In this document: positions 8,812 through 17,458 of the stretch, one piece after another
Position numbering within the stretch: position 1 is the stretch's first letter
Layout of the letters: the number at the start of each line of letters is the position of its first letter
Program-made: the position numbers and the translations under genes
Notes under the pieces: model-generated
What the model was told of the DNA's origin: nothing
Seen by the model: the letters and a program-made list of their open reading frames with translations, nothing else
The model's database searches: none
Assembly: GCF_026340675.1 (NCBI RefSeq)
Contig: NZ_JAPEOX010000001.1
Location: 6,076,001-6,140,000, forward strand
Length of the DNA stretch: 64,000 nucleotides
Source: Streptomyces sp. NBC_01264
GTDB lineage: Bacteria; Actinomycetota; Actinomycetes; Streptomycetales; Streptomycetaceae
Direction: 5' to 3'

Positions 8812-9452
8812 GCGCCACGGACCGCTCCACGGTGGTCGAGCGCATCCGGACCGGCATCCGCGGCCGGCACGCGGAGCTGGAGGGGACGCCCTTCTCCACC
8901 GCCATGCTCGCCGGGACGCTCCCGCTGGACCGATACGTCGACCAGCTCGCCGCCTACCGCAAGGTCCTGGAGGCACTCGAGGCCGAACTCTCCCGCGCCA
9001 CGGGCCCGTGCGTCACCTCGGTGTGGTCGGCGGACCTGGTCAAACTGCCCCTCATAGACCGCGACCTGATGCACTTCGCCGAGGACGGGGTGTTCCCGGC
9101 GTCCGTCGCGGCCGGCCCGGCGGACGCCTTCGTACGGGAGATCCGCGCCGCCGCGGCCTCGGATCCCCGGGCCCTGCTCGGGTTCCTCTACGTACTGGAG
9201 GGCTCCACGATGGGCGGCATGATCCTGCGCCGCTGCGTGGCCGAGGCGTACGGGCTGTGCGATACGGACGGCGTGGCGTACTACGCCAGCGGCGACCGCG
9301 AACGCTGGGCCCGCTTCACGGCGCGCCTGAACGCGGCGCTGCCCGGGCCCGGCGAGCAGGACGGCGTGATCGCCGCCGCCGGCCGGGCCTACCACCACAT
9401 CGCCGCGATCTCCGTGGCCCTGTCGACCGGACTCGGCGCCGCGGTCGCGTAG
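8808..9452 (+). CDS. Heme oxygenase-like protein
   Basis: 214 residues, start ATG overlapping the polyprenyl synthase stop. The sequence matches bacterial biliverdin-producing heme oxygenases of the BphO type: an N-terminal His at residue 21 (RHAELE) in the region of the proximal ligand, a helical body, and the hallmark block YVLEGSTMGG in the distal helix. Heme oxygenases open heme to biliverdin, CO and iron, but the wider fold also includes di-iron oxidases. No phytochrome gene, the usual bacterial partner, is nearby; the coupled partner is an isoprenoid enzyme. It is convergent with alaA, with a 12-base gap. Confidence 0.85.
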   Translation: MSATDRSTVVERIRTGIRGRHAELEGTPFSTAMLAGTLPLDRYVDQLAAYRKVLEALEAELSRATGPCVTSVWSADLVKLPLIDRDLMHFAEDGVFPASVAAGPADAFVREIRAAAASDPRALLGFLYVLEGSTMGGMILRRCVAEAYGLCDTDGVAYYASGDRERWARFTARLNAALPGPGEQDGVIAAAGRAYHHIAAISVALSTGLGAAVA

Positions 9453-9464
9453 GAGGGCGCGGCC

Positions 9465-10676
9465 CTACGGCTGGCTGTACCCGTCGAGGAAGTTGCCGAT
9501 CCGGGTGACCGCGTCGGCGAGGTCCTTCGCGTTCGGCAGGGTCACGATCCGGAAGTGGTCGGGCTCGGGCCAGTTGAAGCCCGTACCGTGCACGACCATG
9601 ATCTTTTCCTCGCGGAGCAGGTCGAGGACCATCTGCCGGTCGTCCTTGATCTTGTAGACGGACGGGTCCAGCTTCGGGAACAGGTACAGCGCGCCCTTGG
9701 GCTTCACGCAGGTGATACCGGGGATCTGCGTCAGCAGGTCGTACGCCGTGTCGCGCTGCTCCAGGATCCGACCGCCGGGCAGCACCAGGTCGTTGATCGA
9801 CTGCCGGCCGCCGAGCGCGGTGGCGATGGCGTGCTGGGAGGGCATGTTGGCGCAGAGCCGCATGTTGGCCAGGATCGTCAGGCCCTCGATGTACGACGAG
9901 GCGTGCTTCTTGGGCCCGCACACCGCCATCCAGCCGGACCGGTAGCCGGCGACGCGGTAGTTCTTGGAGAGGCCGTTGAAGGTGAGCGTCAGCAGGTCCG
10001 GCGCGATGGCGGCGGTGTTCGTGTGCGTGGCGCCGTCGTAGAGGATCCGGTCGTAGATCTCGTCCGAGCACACGATCAGGTTGTGCCGGCGGGCGATGTC
10101 GGTGAGCCCGCGCAGCATCTCGTCGTCGTAGACGGCGCCGGTCGGGTTGTTCGGGTTGATGATCACGATCGCGCGGGTGCGGTCGGTGACCTTGCGCTCG
10201 ATGTCGGCGAGGTCCGGCATCCAGTCGGACTGCTCGTCGCAGCGGTAGTGCACGGCGGTACCGCCGGCCAGGCTGACGGAGGCGGTCCACAACGGGTAGT
10301 CCGGCGCCGGGACGAGCACCTCGTCGCCGTCGTCGAGCAGCGCCTGCATGGACATCTGGATCAGCTCGGAGACCCCGTTGCCGATGTAGACGTCCTCGAC
10401 GTCCAGCTCGATGCCCTTGGTCTGGTAGTGCTGCATGACCGCGCGGCGCGCCGAGAGCAGGCCCTTCGCGTCGCCGTAGCCGTGGGCGTTGCCCAGGTTG
10501 CGGAGCATGTCCTCAAGGATCTCCGGCGGGCACTCGAAGCCGAAGGCCGCGGGGTTGCCGGTGTTGAGCTTGAGGATGCGATGACCTGCTGCTTCGAGCC
10601 GCATCGCCTCTTCGAGGACGGGTCCGCGGATCTCGTAGCAGACATTGGCGAGTTTCGTTGACTGGATCACCTGCAT
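9465..10676 (-). CDS. alaA: PLP-dependent alanine-type aminotransferase
   Basis: 403 residues, class I aminotransferase of the AlaA/AlaT group, which interconverts glutamate/pyruvate with 2-oxoglutarate/alanine. Visible marks are N-terminal STKLANVCYEIRGP, the PNNPTGAVY turn, the cofactor region CSDEIYDRILYDG, the PLP lysine in NGLSKNYRVAG, and the C-terminal carboxylate-binding Arg in HFRIVTLP. It is full length with no oddities. The exact physiological donor cannot be read from sequence. Confidence 0.93.
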   Translation of the reverse strand: MQVIQSTKLANVCYEIRGPVLEEAMRLEAAGHRILKLNTGNPAAFGFECPPEILEDMLRNLGNAHGYGDAKGLLSARRAVMQHYQTKGIELDVEDVYIGNGVSELIQMSMQALLDDGDEVLVPAPDYPLWTASVSLAGGTAVHYRCDEQSDWMPDLADIERKVTDRTRAIVIINPNNPTGAVYDDEMLRGLTDIARRHNLIVCSDEIYDRILYDGATHTNTAAIAPDLLTLTFNGLSKNYRVAGYRSGWMAVCGPKKHASSYIEGLTILANMRLCANMPSQHAIATALGGRQSINDLVLPGGRILEQRDTAYDLLTQIPGITCVKPKGALYLFPKLDPSVYKIKDDRQMVLDLLREEKIMVVHGTGFNWPEPDHFRIVTLPNAKDLADAVTRIGNFLDGYSQP

Positions 10677-11440
10677 GACGGGAGCTTACGGGTCCGGGTG
10701 CGGGTGCGCTCCGCTATTTGACCGGGAGCGGTGGACCGGGCCGCGGACCGATATGTCCCCTTTCGCGCAATGCCTGGGTGTGGGCGCCGAGAGTCCTTGG
10801 AAATCGCGGCCGGCGCACCGCTGCGGCCTGCGGAATGGGTGGGCCGGGCGGAGGGGGCCGGACCGGTGTTGCGCTCGTCACCCCGGCTCGTCCTAGGGTG
10901 TGCGCGGCGCGCGACGGTGATCAAGGAGAGCGGGGGCCGCGGGAGATGGTCGATATGGCCGGTACGAGAAGCCACGGCGGTGGCGGGGGTGCGGAGGGCG
11001 CCAGGGGCGCCAAGGGTGACGGCGGGCGCGGCGGACATGGCAGCCGGGGCGGCGGCCCGGGGGCGGATCTCGCCTCGGTGCTGCGCTTCGCGACGGAGCT
11101 GTGCGCCTGGGTGGCGGCGCCGTGGGCCCTGGCCGGCTGGTCGGTGACGGCCGCGGTGGCGAGCGTGGTGCTGCTGATCGGGCTGCCCACGGTGTTCTCG
11201 ACCCCGGGGGACAAGGCCCAGGTGATCGTCGCGGTACCGGGCGGGGTGACCGTCGCGCTGGTGCTGCTGCAGCTTGTCGTGGCCGTCGCGGCGTCCTGGT
11301 CCGCCTGGCCCGCGTGGGCGGCGGCCTCGGTGACGGCCCTGGCGGTGGCCTGCCTGATCGCGGAACGCCCCCGCTGGCGCGGGCTGCTGGCGGCGGCGCG
11401 CGCCAGCGGGGCGGCCCGGCGGGAACGGGAGAACGCGAAA

Positions 11441-11480
11441 GGGGCGGGGCACCACTGGTCGGTCAGTGGTGCCCCGCCCC
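11441..11480. terminator. Strong bidirectional hairpin
   Basis: A perfect 17-bp stem (11441-11457 with 11464-11480) surrounds a 6-base loop. It separates the membrane protein gene from the reverse-strand PTS/DeoR operon and should stop transcription from both sides. It lies inside the open frame of the upstream gene, which supports an earlier functional end for that protein. Confidence 0.85.
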
Positions 11481-11497
11481 TGCTTTCGGGGTGGGAC

Positions 11498-11758
11498 TCA
11501 GGCGGTGTCGGCCGCCGGTGTCGCCGGGTCGGTGGGGTCCGCCGGGGTCATGGTGGTCGCCCCGGAGCGGATCCGTCGTACCCGGCCCTGGGCGTCCAGG
11601 TGCTGGAGGTCCCGGTGGATGGTCATCCGGCTGACGCCCAGGTTCCGTACGAGATCACCGACCCGTACGCGGCCCTTGGCCCGTACCTCGCCCGCGATCA
11701 GCTCGCGCCGCTCCCCGCAAGGCATTCCCCGTCCGGGGGTGCGCTGCGCCGAGGGCAC
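11498..11758 (-). CDS. Stand-alone DeoR-type helix-turn-helix protein
   Basis: 86 residues from a GTG at 11758, two bases after the stop codon of the PTS EIIC gene. Residues about 11-65 are a DeoR HTH (ERRELIAGEVRAKGRVRV, VSRMTIHRDLQHL). The sugar-phosphate-sensing domain, normally about 160 residues, is absent, and the chain ends in a Thr/Pro/Ala tail. It could be a degraded DeoR regulator or a small DNA-binding protein that controls its own operon without an effector domain. Confidence 0.75.
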   Translation of the reverse strand: MPSAQRTPGRGMPCGERRELIAGEVRAKGRVRVGDLVRNLGVSRMTIHRDLQHLDAQGRVRRIRSGATTMTPADPTDPATPAADTA

Positions 11759-11760
11759 GA

Positions 11761-13023
<1,263 letters not shown>

Positions 13024-13273
13024 GGTTGCTTCCTCCAGCGGAAACGGGGGGTGTTGCCAAGGCGGGCAGCGCTTGTGTGGGCTGGGCAACAGCTAAGGGA
13101 AATGCGCTATTTGCAGCGCGATGTTCCAGTTGTAACACGGTTAAAACGGCATAAACCCAAGGTCGGACGGACTGTGGACCTACGACCCGAAGGCTGGGGT
13201 CCGAGGTCCTCCGGAGCGGGTGCCCTCCGGCGATGTCTCAGGGTCCGGGTACCTTCCGGGGAGGGGAGGGGGC

Positions 13274-13750
13274 ATGCATCAATTGACGATCATCCGTGGG
13301 GACGCGAGCAGTCCGCAGGCCCGCGGACCGAAGATCATCGCGCACATCTGCAACGACCTCGGGGGCTGGGGGAAGGGCTTCGTCCTCGCGCTCTCGAAGC
13401 GCTGGAGCGAGCCGGAGGCCGCGTACCGGGCCTGGCACCGGGGCCGCAGCGGGAACGACTTCGCGCTCGGCGCGGTGCAGCTCGTCCAGGCCCGCCCGGA
13501 CATCTGGGTCGCGAACATGGTCGGCCAGCGCGGCATGCGCACCGGCAGCGGCGGCCCGCCGATCCGCTACGAGGCGGTCGAGCGCTGCCTCGTGCACCTG
13601 GCGGCGCACGCCGCCGAACTGGGGGCCTCCGTCCACATGCCGCGCATCGGCTGCGGCCTCGCGGGCGGCAAGTGGTCGCGCATCGAGCCGCTGGTCCGGG
13701 ACGGGCTGTGCGCGAAGGGGATACCCGTCACGGTGTACGACTTCGACTGA
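13274..13750 (+). CDS. Macrodomain protein
   Basis: 158 residues, ATG at 13274 after a GGGGAGGGGG ribosome site. A single macrodomain is recognised from IIAHICNDLGGWGKGF (ligand loop with Asn-Asp and Gly-rich turn), ALGAVQLV, VANMVGQRG and the second Gly loop MPRIGCGLAGG. Such domains bind ADP-ribose and often remove it from proteins or act on O-acetyl-ADP-ribose. The order of motifs is most like the TARG1/ALC1-type group. No ADP-ribosyltransferase or toxin gene is adjacent, so a housekeeping repair role is more likely than antitoxin. Confidence 0.88.
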   Translation: MHQLTIIRGDASSPQARGPKIIAHICNDLGGWGKGFVLALSKRWSEPEAAYRAWHRGRSGNDFALGAVQLVQARPDIWVANMVGQRGMRTGSGGPPIRYEAVERCLVHLAAHAAELGASVHMPRIGCGLAGGKWSRIEPLVRDGLCAKGIPVTVYDFD

Positions 13751-13782
13751 AGGGTCCGGGCTGGATGGCCCGCAGGGCAATT

Positions 13783-13882
13783 CCAGCCTCGCCGGCGTGT
13801 GAGGCGCGGGGTCTGGGGCGGAGCCCCAGGGGGTCCGGGCGCAGCCCGGTAGCCCTGTTTTCAGCCCGTCTGGCGTTTGAGG
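13783..13882. repeat. Dispersed Streptomyces intergenic repeat, direct arms
   Basis: Two related cores (13783-13804 and 13862-13882) lie in the same orientation, separated by GC-rich hairpins such as TCTGGGGCGGAGCCCCAG. Same family as at 6792 and 56061. It fills the convergent gap between the macrodomain gene and the DUF4386 gene. Confidence 0.8.
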
Positions 13883-13968
13883 ACCGGGGTCCGGGCAGCG
13901 CCCGGGGAACGGTGGAAGGGTGGGTAGGGGACTTCGCCCCGCAGGGTCCACCACCCGTGGCGGGGCCG

Positions 13969-14640
13969 TCAGCGCAGGGCGGCTGCCGGGACGGCCGTCG
14001 CGCCGAAGCCCCTGGCGAGCAGCCAGCCGGCCAGGGCCAGTTCCCAGGCGAAGACCGGGAGGGCGGCGGCCGCCCCCGCCGGGGAGAGCTGCTCGTAGGC
14101 GCCGAACGTCACGGCTACGGCCGACGCGCAGATCAGCGGGCCGCCGACCAGGCCGAGCACGGCGATGAAGCGGGGCACGAGCCGGGCGCGGTAAGCCACG
14201 TACGCGAGCAGGACGGTGTTCAATCCGAGGGCGATGTTCGGCCCGAGCAGGAACGTCCAGTCGTGCAGCGCCACCAGCGCGGCATCGGCGCCGTCCGGCG
14301 CCCCCGCGTCCCGCCGCAGCGTGACGAGCGCCAGGACGGCGGCGATCCCGAGGGCGATGACGGCCGCCTCCAGCAGCCGCCCGAAGGCGTACCCGAGCGC
14401 GAGCCCCTCGCCGTGGCGCCGCAGGACGGGGAACAGCGCCGCCCCGGTGCCGGCCACCGCCACCACCAGCACCACCTCGCAGAGCGCCCCGAGCAGGGCC
14501 TGCGTGTCGGCGCCCGGCGCGAGCCGGCCCTCCGCCGCGCCCAGCAGGGGCCGGTACAGCGCCGCCCCGGCCATCGCCGCGACCTCGGTCAGCAGGAACA
14601 GCAGCCCGGCGGCCACCGCGGTTCTCCGGTCGGGACTCAT
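13969..14640 (-). CDS. DUF4386-like membrane protein
   Basis: 223 residues, ATG at 14640. Six to seven hydrophobic segments with the DUF4386 pattern: a Tyr-Arg-Pro-Leu-Leu turn after helix 1, GYAFGRLLEAAVIALG in the middle, and GLNTVLLAYVAYRARLVPRFIAVLG later. The function of the family is not known; it is often next to TetR/MarR regulators and is likely a target. It is divergent from the TetR gene at 14765, with two operator-like palindromes between them. Confidence 0.82.
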   Translation of the reverse strand: MSPDRRTAVAAGLLFLLTEVAAMAGAALYRPLLGAAEGRLAPGADTQALLGALCEVVLVVAVAGTGAALFPVLRRHGEGLALGYAFGRLLEAAVIALGIAAVLALVTLRRDAGAPDGADAALVALHDWTFLLGPNIALGLNTVLLAYVAYRARLVPRFIAVLGLVGGPLICASAVAVTFGAYEQLSPAGAAAALPVFAWELALAGWLLARGFGATAVPAAALR

Positions 14641-14665
14641 CTTCTCGGCACCCCTCGCTCGACAG

Positions 14666-14714
14666 AGGTGTACGCCGTACACCTCGCAGCGACCATAGGT
14701 GTACTGCGTACACT
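14666..14714. promoter_or_regulatory. Paired operator for the divergent TetR regulator
   Basis: AGGTGTACGCCGTACACCT at 14666-14684 is an almost perfect palindrome. AGGTGTACTGCGTACACT at 14697-14714 is a second copy 31 bases downstream. Both lie between the two divergent genes, the usual place for a TetR-family repressor to control itself and its target. Confidence 0.8.
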
Positions 14715-14764
14715 CGTCAAGGTCAGGGTGTAGACCGTCGAGGCGGGAAGGGACCGGACCGGAT

Positions 14765-15442
14765 ATGACCCGGCAGGAAGCCACGCACACGCAGCGGATC
14801 CCCCTGAACAGGGACCGCGTCCTGCGCGCCGCCGTCGCGCTCGCCGACGCCACCGGCATCGACGCGCTCAGCATGCGCCGGCTCGCGCAGGAGCTGGACG
14901 TCGTACCGATGGCGCTCTACAAGCACGTGGCCAACAAGGAGGAGCTGCTCGACGGCATGGCCGACGCCGTCGTCGGCGAGATCGACCCGCCGGCCGCGGG
15001 CCCCGACTGGCAGCACGTGGTCCGCGGGCGGATCCTCTCGGCCCGCCGGGTCCTGCTCCGCCACCCCTGGGCGGCCCGGGTCATCGAGTCGCGCACCGGC
15101 CCCACCCCGGCGGTGCTGGCGTACCTGGACTCCATGGCCGGGCTCTTCCGGGCGGGCGGCCTCTCCGCCGACCTGACGCACCACGTCATGCACGCGATGG
15201 GCAGCCGCCTGCTCGGCTTCAGCCAGGAGCTGTTCGACACCTCGGCCGCCTCCGGCCCACCGGACCCCGCACTGGCGGCGCGCTTCCCGCACATCGCGGA
15301 ACTGGCCGCGACGGCCGCCCACGACGACGGCTCCACGGTCGGTGGCGGCGGCTGCGACGACCAGTTCGAGTTCGAATTCGCCCTGGACCTGCTCCTGGAC
15401 GGCTTCGAAGCCCTCCGCAGCCGGGGCTGGACCTCCGCGTAG
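14765..15442 (+). CDS. TetR family regulator
   Basis: 225 residues from the ATG at 14765. The N-terminal HTH is clear (VLRAAVALADATGIDALSMRRLAQELDV, then ALYKHVANKEELLDGM), of the class with a TetR-type C-terminal ligand domain. A Gly-rich insertion (GSTVGGGGCDDQ) precedes the last helix. It probably represses itself and the divergent DUF4386 gene through the paired palindrome at 14666-14714. The ligand is unknown. Confidence 0.9.
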   Translation: MTRQEATHTQRIPLNRDRVLRAAVALADATGIDALSMRRLAQELDVVPMALYKHVANKEELLDGMADAVVGEIDPPAAGPDWQHVVRGRILSARRVLLRHPWAARVIESRTGPTPAVLAYLDSMAGLFRAGGLSADLTHHVMHAMGSRLLGFSQELFDTSAASGPPDPALAARFPHIAELAATAAHDDGSTVGGGGCDDQFEFEFALDLLLDGFEALRSRGWTSA

Positions 15443-15461
15443 GCGGCCGCGGCGGCCCCCG

Positions 15462-15944
15462 TCAGTGCTCGATGATCACCAGGGGGATCTCGCGGGGGGC
15501 GACCGCCGTCTGGTGGTCGTCGTAGGCGGGCCAGAGGGCGGTCAGGGCCTCCCAGTACGTCTCCCGCTCCGCCGGGGTCGCCGTCCGCGCACGGGCCTGC
15601 GCGGTCAGGGCGCCGACCTGGAGGCGGACCTCGGGGTGGGCGGTGAGGTTGCGGTACCAGGAGGGGACGCCGGGCGTGCCGTCGGCCGCGATGGCCAGGA
15701 CGATGTGGCGGCCGTCGTCCCGCACGTAGATCAGCGGCGTGCGGACGGGCCGGCCGGAGAGCCGGTCGAGGGTGGTCAGGAGGAGCGTCGGGACCCCGTG
15801 CCAGAGATGTCCGTCGGCGCCGGAGCTGTCCACGTACGCGCGCACATGCGTGGAGACCTGTCCGGCCGGCGGGTCGGCGGGGTGGTCCCAGTCGACCGGT
15901 TCACCGGAGCAGGAGGTCGTGCCGGTCGTCCGCGTCGTGCGCAT
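15462..15944 (-). CDS. F420-dependent nitroreductase family protein (DDN-like)
   Basis: 160 residues, ATG at 15944 with AAGGACG upstream. Family marks are the N-terminal YVDSSGADGH region, the strand pair TPLIYVRDDGRHIVLAIAAD, and PSWYRNLTAHPEVRLQVG, typical of deazaflavin (F420)-dependent nitroreductases of the split beta-barrel fold. The natural substrate (often a quinone) is not predictable. It is convergent with the TetR gene, 19 bases away. Confidence 0.9.
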   Translation of the reverse strand: MRTTRTTGTTSCSGEPVDWDHPADPPAGQVSTHVRAYVDSSGADGHLWHGVPTLLLTTLDRLSGRPVRTPLIYVRDDGRHIVLAIAADGTPGVPSWYRNLTAHPEVRLQVGALTAQARARTATPAERETYWEALTALWPAYDDHQTAVAPREIPLVIIEH

Positions 15945-16068
15945 CGTTGTCGTCCTTAGGAATCGGCCCCCTGGGCGCCTAACGAGCATGCACCGATTCT
16001 GGATGCGCACCGGCCCGCACGCACCTCGGGGCGGACCGGAACCCCGGTCCGCCCCGCTCCGCGCCCGC

Positions 16069-16254
16069 CTAGGGGAGGTAGCGTTCGAGCGCCCTCGCGC
16101 CCTCCTTCTCGATCAGCTTGCGTGCCTTCTCGACCCGTTCCGGCGTCGGGTCCTGGCCGCGTGCCATGACGAGGTCCTCAGGGTCGAACGGGTGCTCCGA
16201 CCCCGTCCAGAGGTGGGCGGGACGCTGGGGCTGCTGGTCCGATTCACTGTCCAT
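16069..16254 (-). CDS. Small conserved hypothetical protein
   Basis: 61 residues, ATG at 16254 with an ideal AGGAGGT ribosome site. It is hydrophilic and charged, with FDPEDLVMARGQDPTPERVEKARKLI in the centre. No known domain. The strong ribosome site and clean codon use support a real gene. Confidence 0.75.
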   Translation of the reverse strand: MDSESDQQPQRPAHLWTGSEHPFDPEDLVMARGQDPTPERVEKARKLIEKEGARALERYLP

Positions 16255-16322
16255 GGCTACCTCCTGCTGTGTCCCCCTGGCCCCATCCTCCGGCCCTGCC
16301 CCCATGAACGCACCTCGGCGCC

Positions 16323-17342
16323 TCAGGCGCTGTTGACCGCCAGCACCACCGTCAGCGCGACGACCGCCCCGCAGATGCCCAGGTTCACGATCCGGTGCTC
16401 CCAGAACACCGCCACGAACTCCCGGATCGTGGCGCTCGGCCAGAAGTACTTCGCCGTCGGCGAGCCCAGCACCTGGCCGTTCACCCCGGCCTTGCGGGCC
16501 ATCATCGCGGCGCGGAAGGCGTGGAAGTTGTTGGTGACCACCACGCAGCGGTAGCCGGGGTCGGCCGACTCCATGACCGTCCGGCTGAACAGGAGGTTCT
16601 CCTCCGTCGTGCGGGAGCGGTCCTCCAGCCGTACGTGTTCCTCCGGCACGCCCTCGGCGATCAGCCAGTCGGCCATCGCCCGCGCCTCCGCGAGCTTCTC
16701 GTCGCCGCCCTTGCCGCCCGAGGTCAGCAGCAGCGGCACCCGCCCGCCCCGGGCGATCTGCGCGTCGTGGATCTCCCGGCCCTTGCGCAGCCGCGAGGCC
16801 AGCAGCGGCGGGACCCGGTCGCCGCCGATGAGGCCGGAGCCGAGCATCACCACGTAGTCGACGTCCCCGCGCACCTTGATCCGGCCGTAGAGGAAGGCGT
16901 AGGCGAGGAAGCAGAGGAAGAGGAAGGAGACGTATCCGGCGAGGAAGACCACGCCCCCCGTGACCGCGTCCCACATCTGGGAGCGCCGGGTGCCCGCGGT
17001 CAGGACGAACGCGATCAGGGCGAAGATCCCCACCCCCGCCGTGAAGGCGAGCAGATTGGCCGGGCGGCGGCCCTCCTTGCGGACCATCGTCACGCCGTTG
17101 GCGATGAGGAAGATGCCGAGGGCGACCGTGCCGAGCGAGGGGATCAGGAAGACCAGCGCGACGATGATCCCGGCGAGGCCGAGGGGCAGGTCGGGGACCA
17201 GGGTGAGCAGCCCGACCGAGGTGAATATGAAGGTGAGCCCCAGATAGACCGCGTTGCGGAAGCGCCGGCGGTCCTCCCGGACGCTCACGGCGAAGAGGGT
17301 GAGGAAGAGGACGGCAGGTACGAAGGCGTACATGCCGATCAT
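16323..17342 (-). CDS. YdcF-like (DUF218) membrane protein
   Basis: 339 residues from ATG 17342 (or ATG 17333). Four to five N-terminal membrane segments are followed by a cytoplasmic or surface DUF218 domain starting at VDYVVMLGSGL, with LLLTSGGKGGDEKLAEA, the acidic-polar SRTTEENLLFSR block and VVVTNNFHAFRAAMMARK. DUF218 proteins (SanA/YdcF) are linked to envelope integrity. No normal ribosome site can be seen because the upstream region is an 8-bp tandem repeat. Confidence 0.88.
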   Translation of the reverse strand: MIGMYAFVPAVLFLTLFAVSVREDRRRFRNAVYLGLTFIFTSVGLLTLVPDLPLGLAGIIVALVFLIPSLGTVALGIFLIANGVTMVRKEGRRPANLLAFTAGVGIFALIAFVLTAGTRRSQMWDAVTGGVVFLAGYVSFLFLCFLAYAFLYGRIKVRGDVDYVVMLGSGLIGGDRVPPLLASRLRKGREIHDAQIARGGRVPLLLTSGGKGGDEKLAEARAMADWLIAEGVPEEHVRLEDRSRTTEENLLFSRTVMESADPGYRCVVVTNNFHAFRAAMMARKAGVNGQVLGSPTAKYFWPSATIREFVAVFWEHRIVNLGICGAVVALTVVLAVNSA

Positions 17343-17350
17343 CGTAAGTG

Positions 17351-17438
17351 CGGAGTACCGGAGTACCGGAGTACCGGAGTACCGGAGTACCGGAGTACCG
17401 GAGTACCGGAGTACCGGAGTACCGGAGTACCGGAGTAC
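17351..17438. repeat. Eleven perfect tandem copies of CGGAGTAC
   Basis: An uninterrupted 88-base array of the 8-bp unit, ending 8 bases before the start codon of the YdcF gene and filling most of the gap to the deacylase stop at 17459. On the coding strand of YdcF the unit reads GTACTCCG. Because 8 is not a multiple of 3, every frame cycles through the same eight codons and contains no stop. Confidence 0.97.
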
Positions 17439-17458
17439 GGCCGACCGGCGGACGGATG

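Noticed and set aside
13104..13119. DasR site upstream of the PTS permease
   Set aside because: Only a weak GCGCT..AGCGC inverted repeat is present; it lacks the TGGTCTAGACCA core.
17351..17438. CRISPR array
   Set aside because: Units are 8 bp without spacers; a simple tandem repeat.
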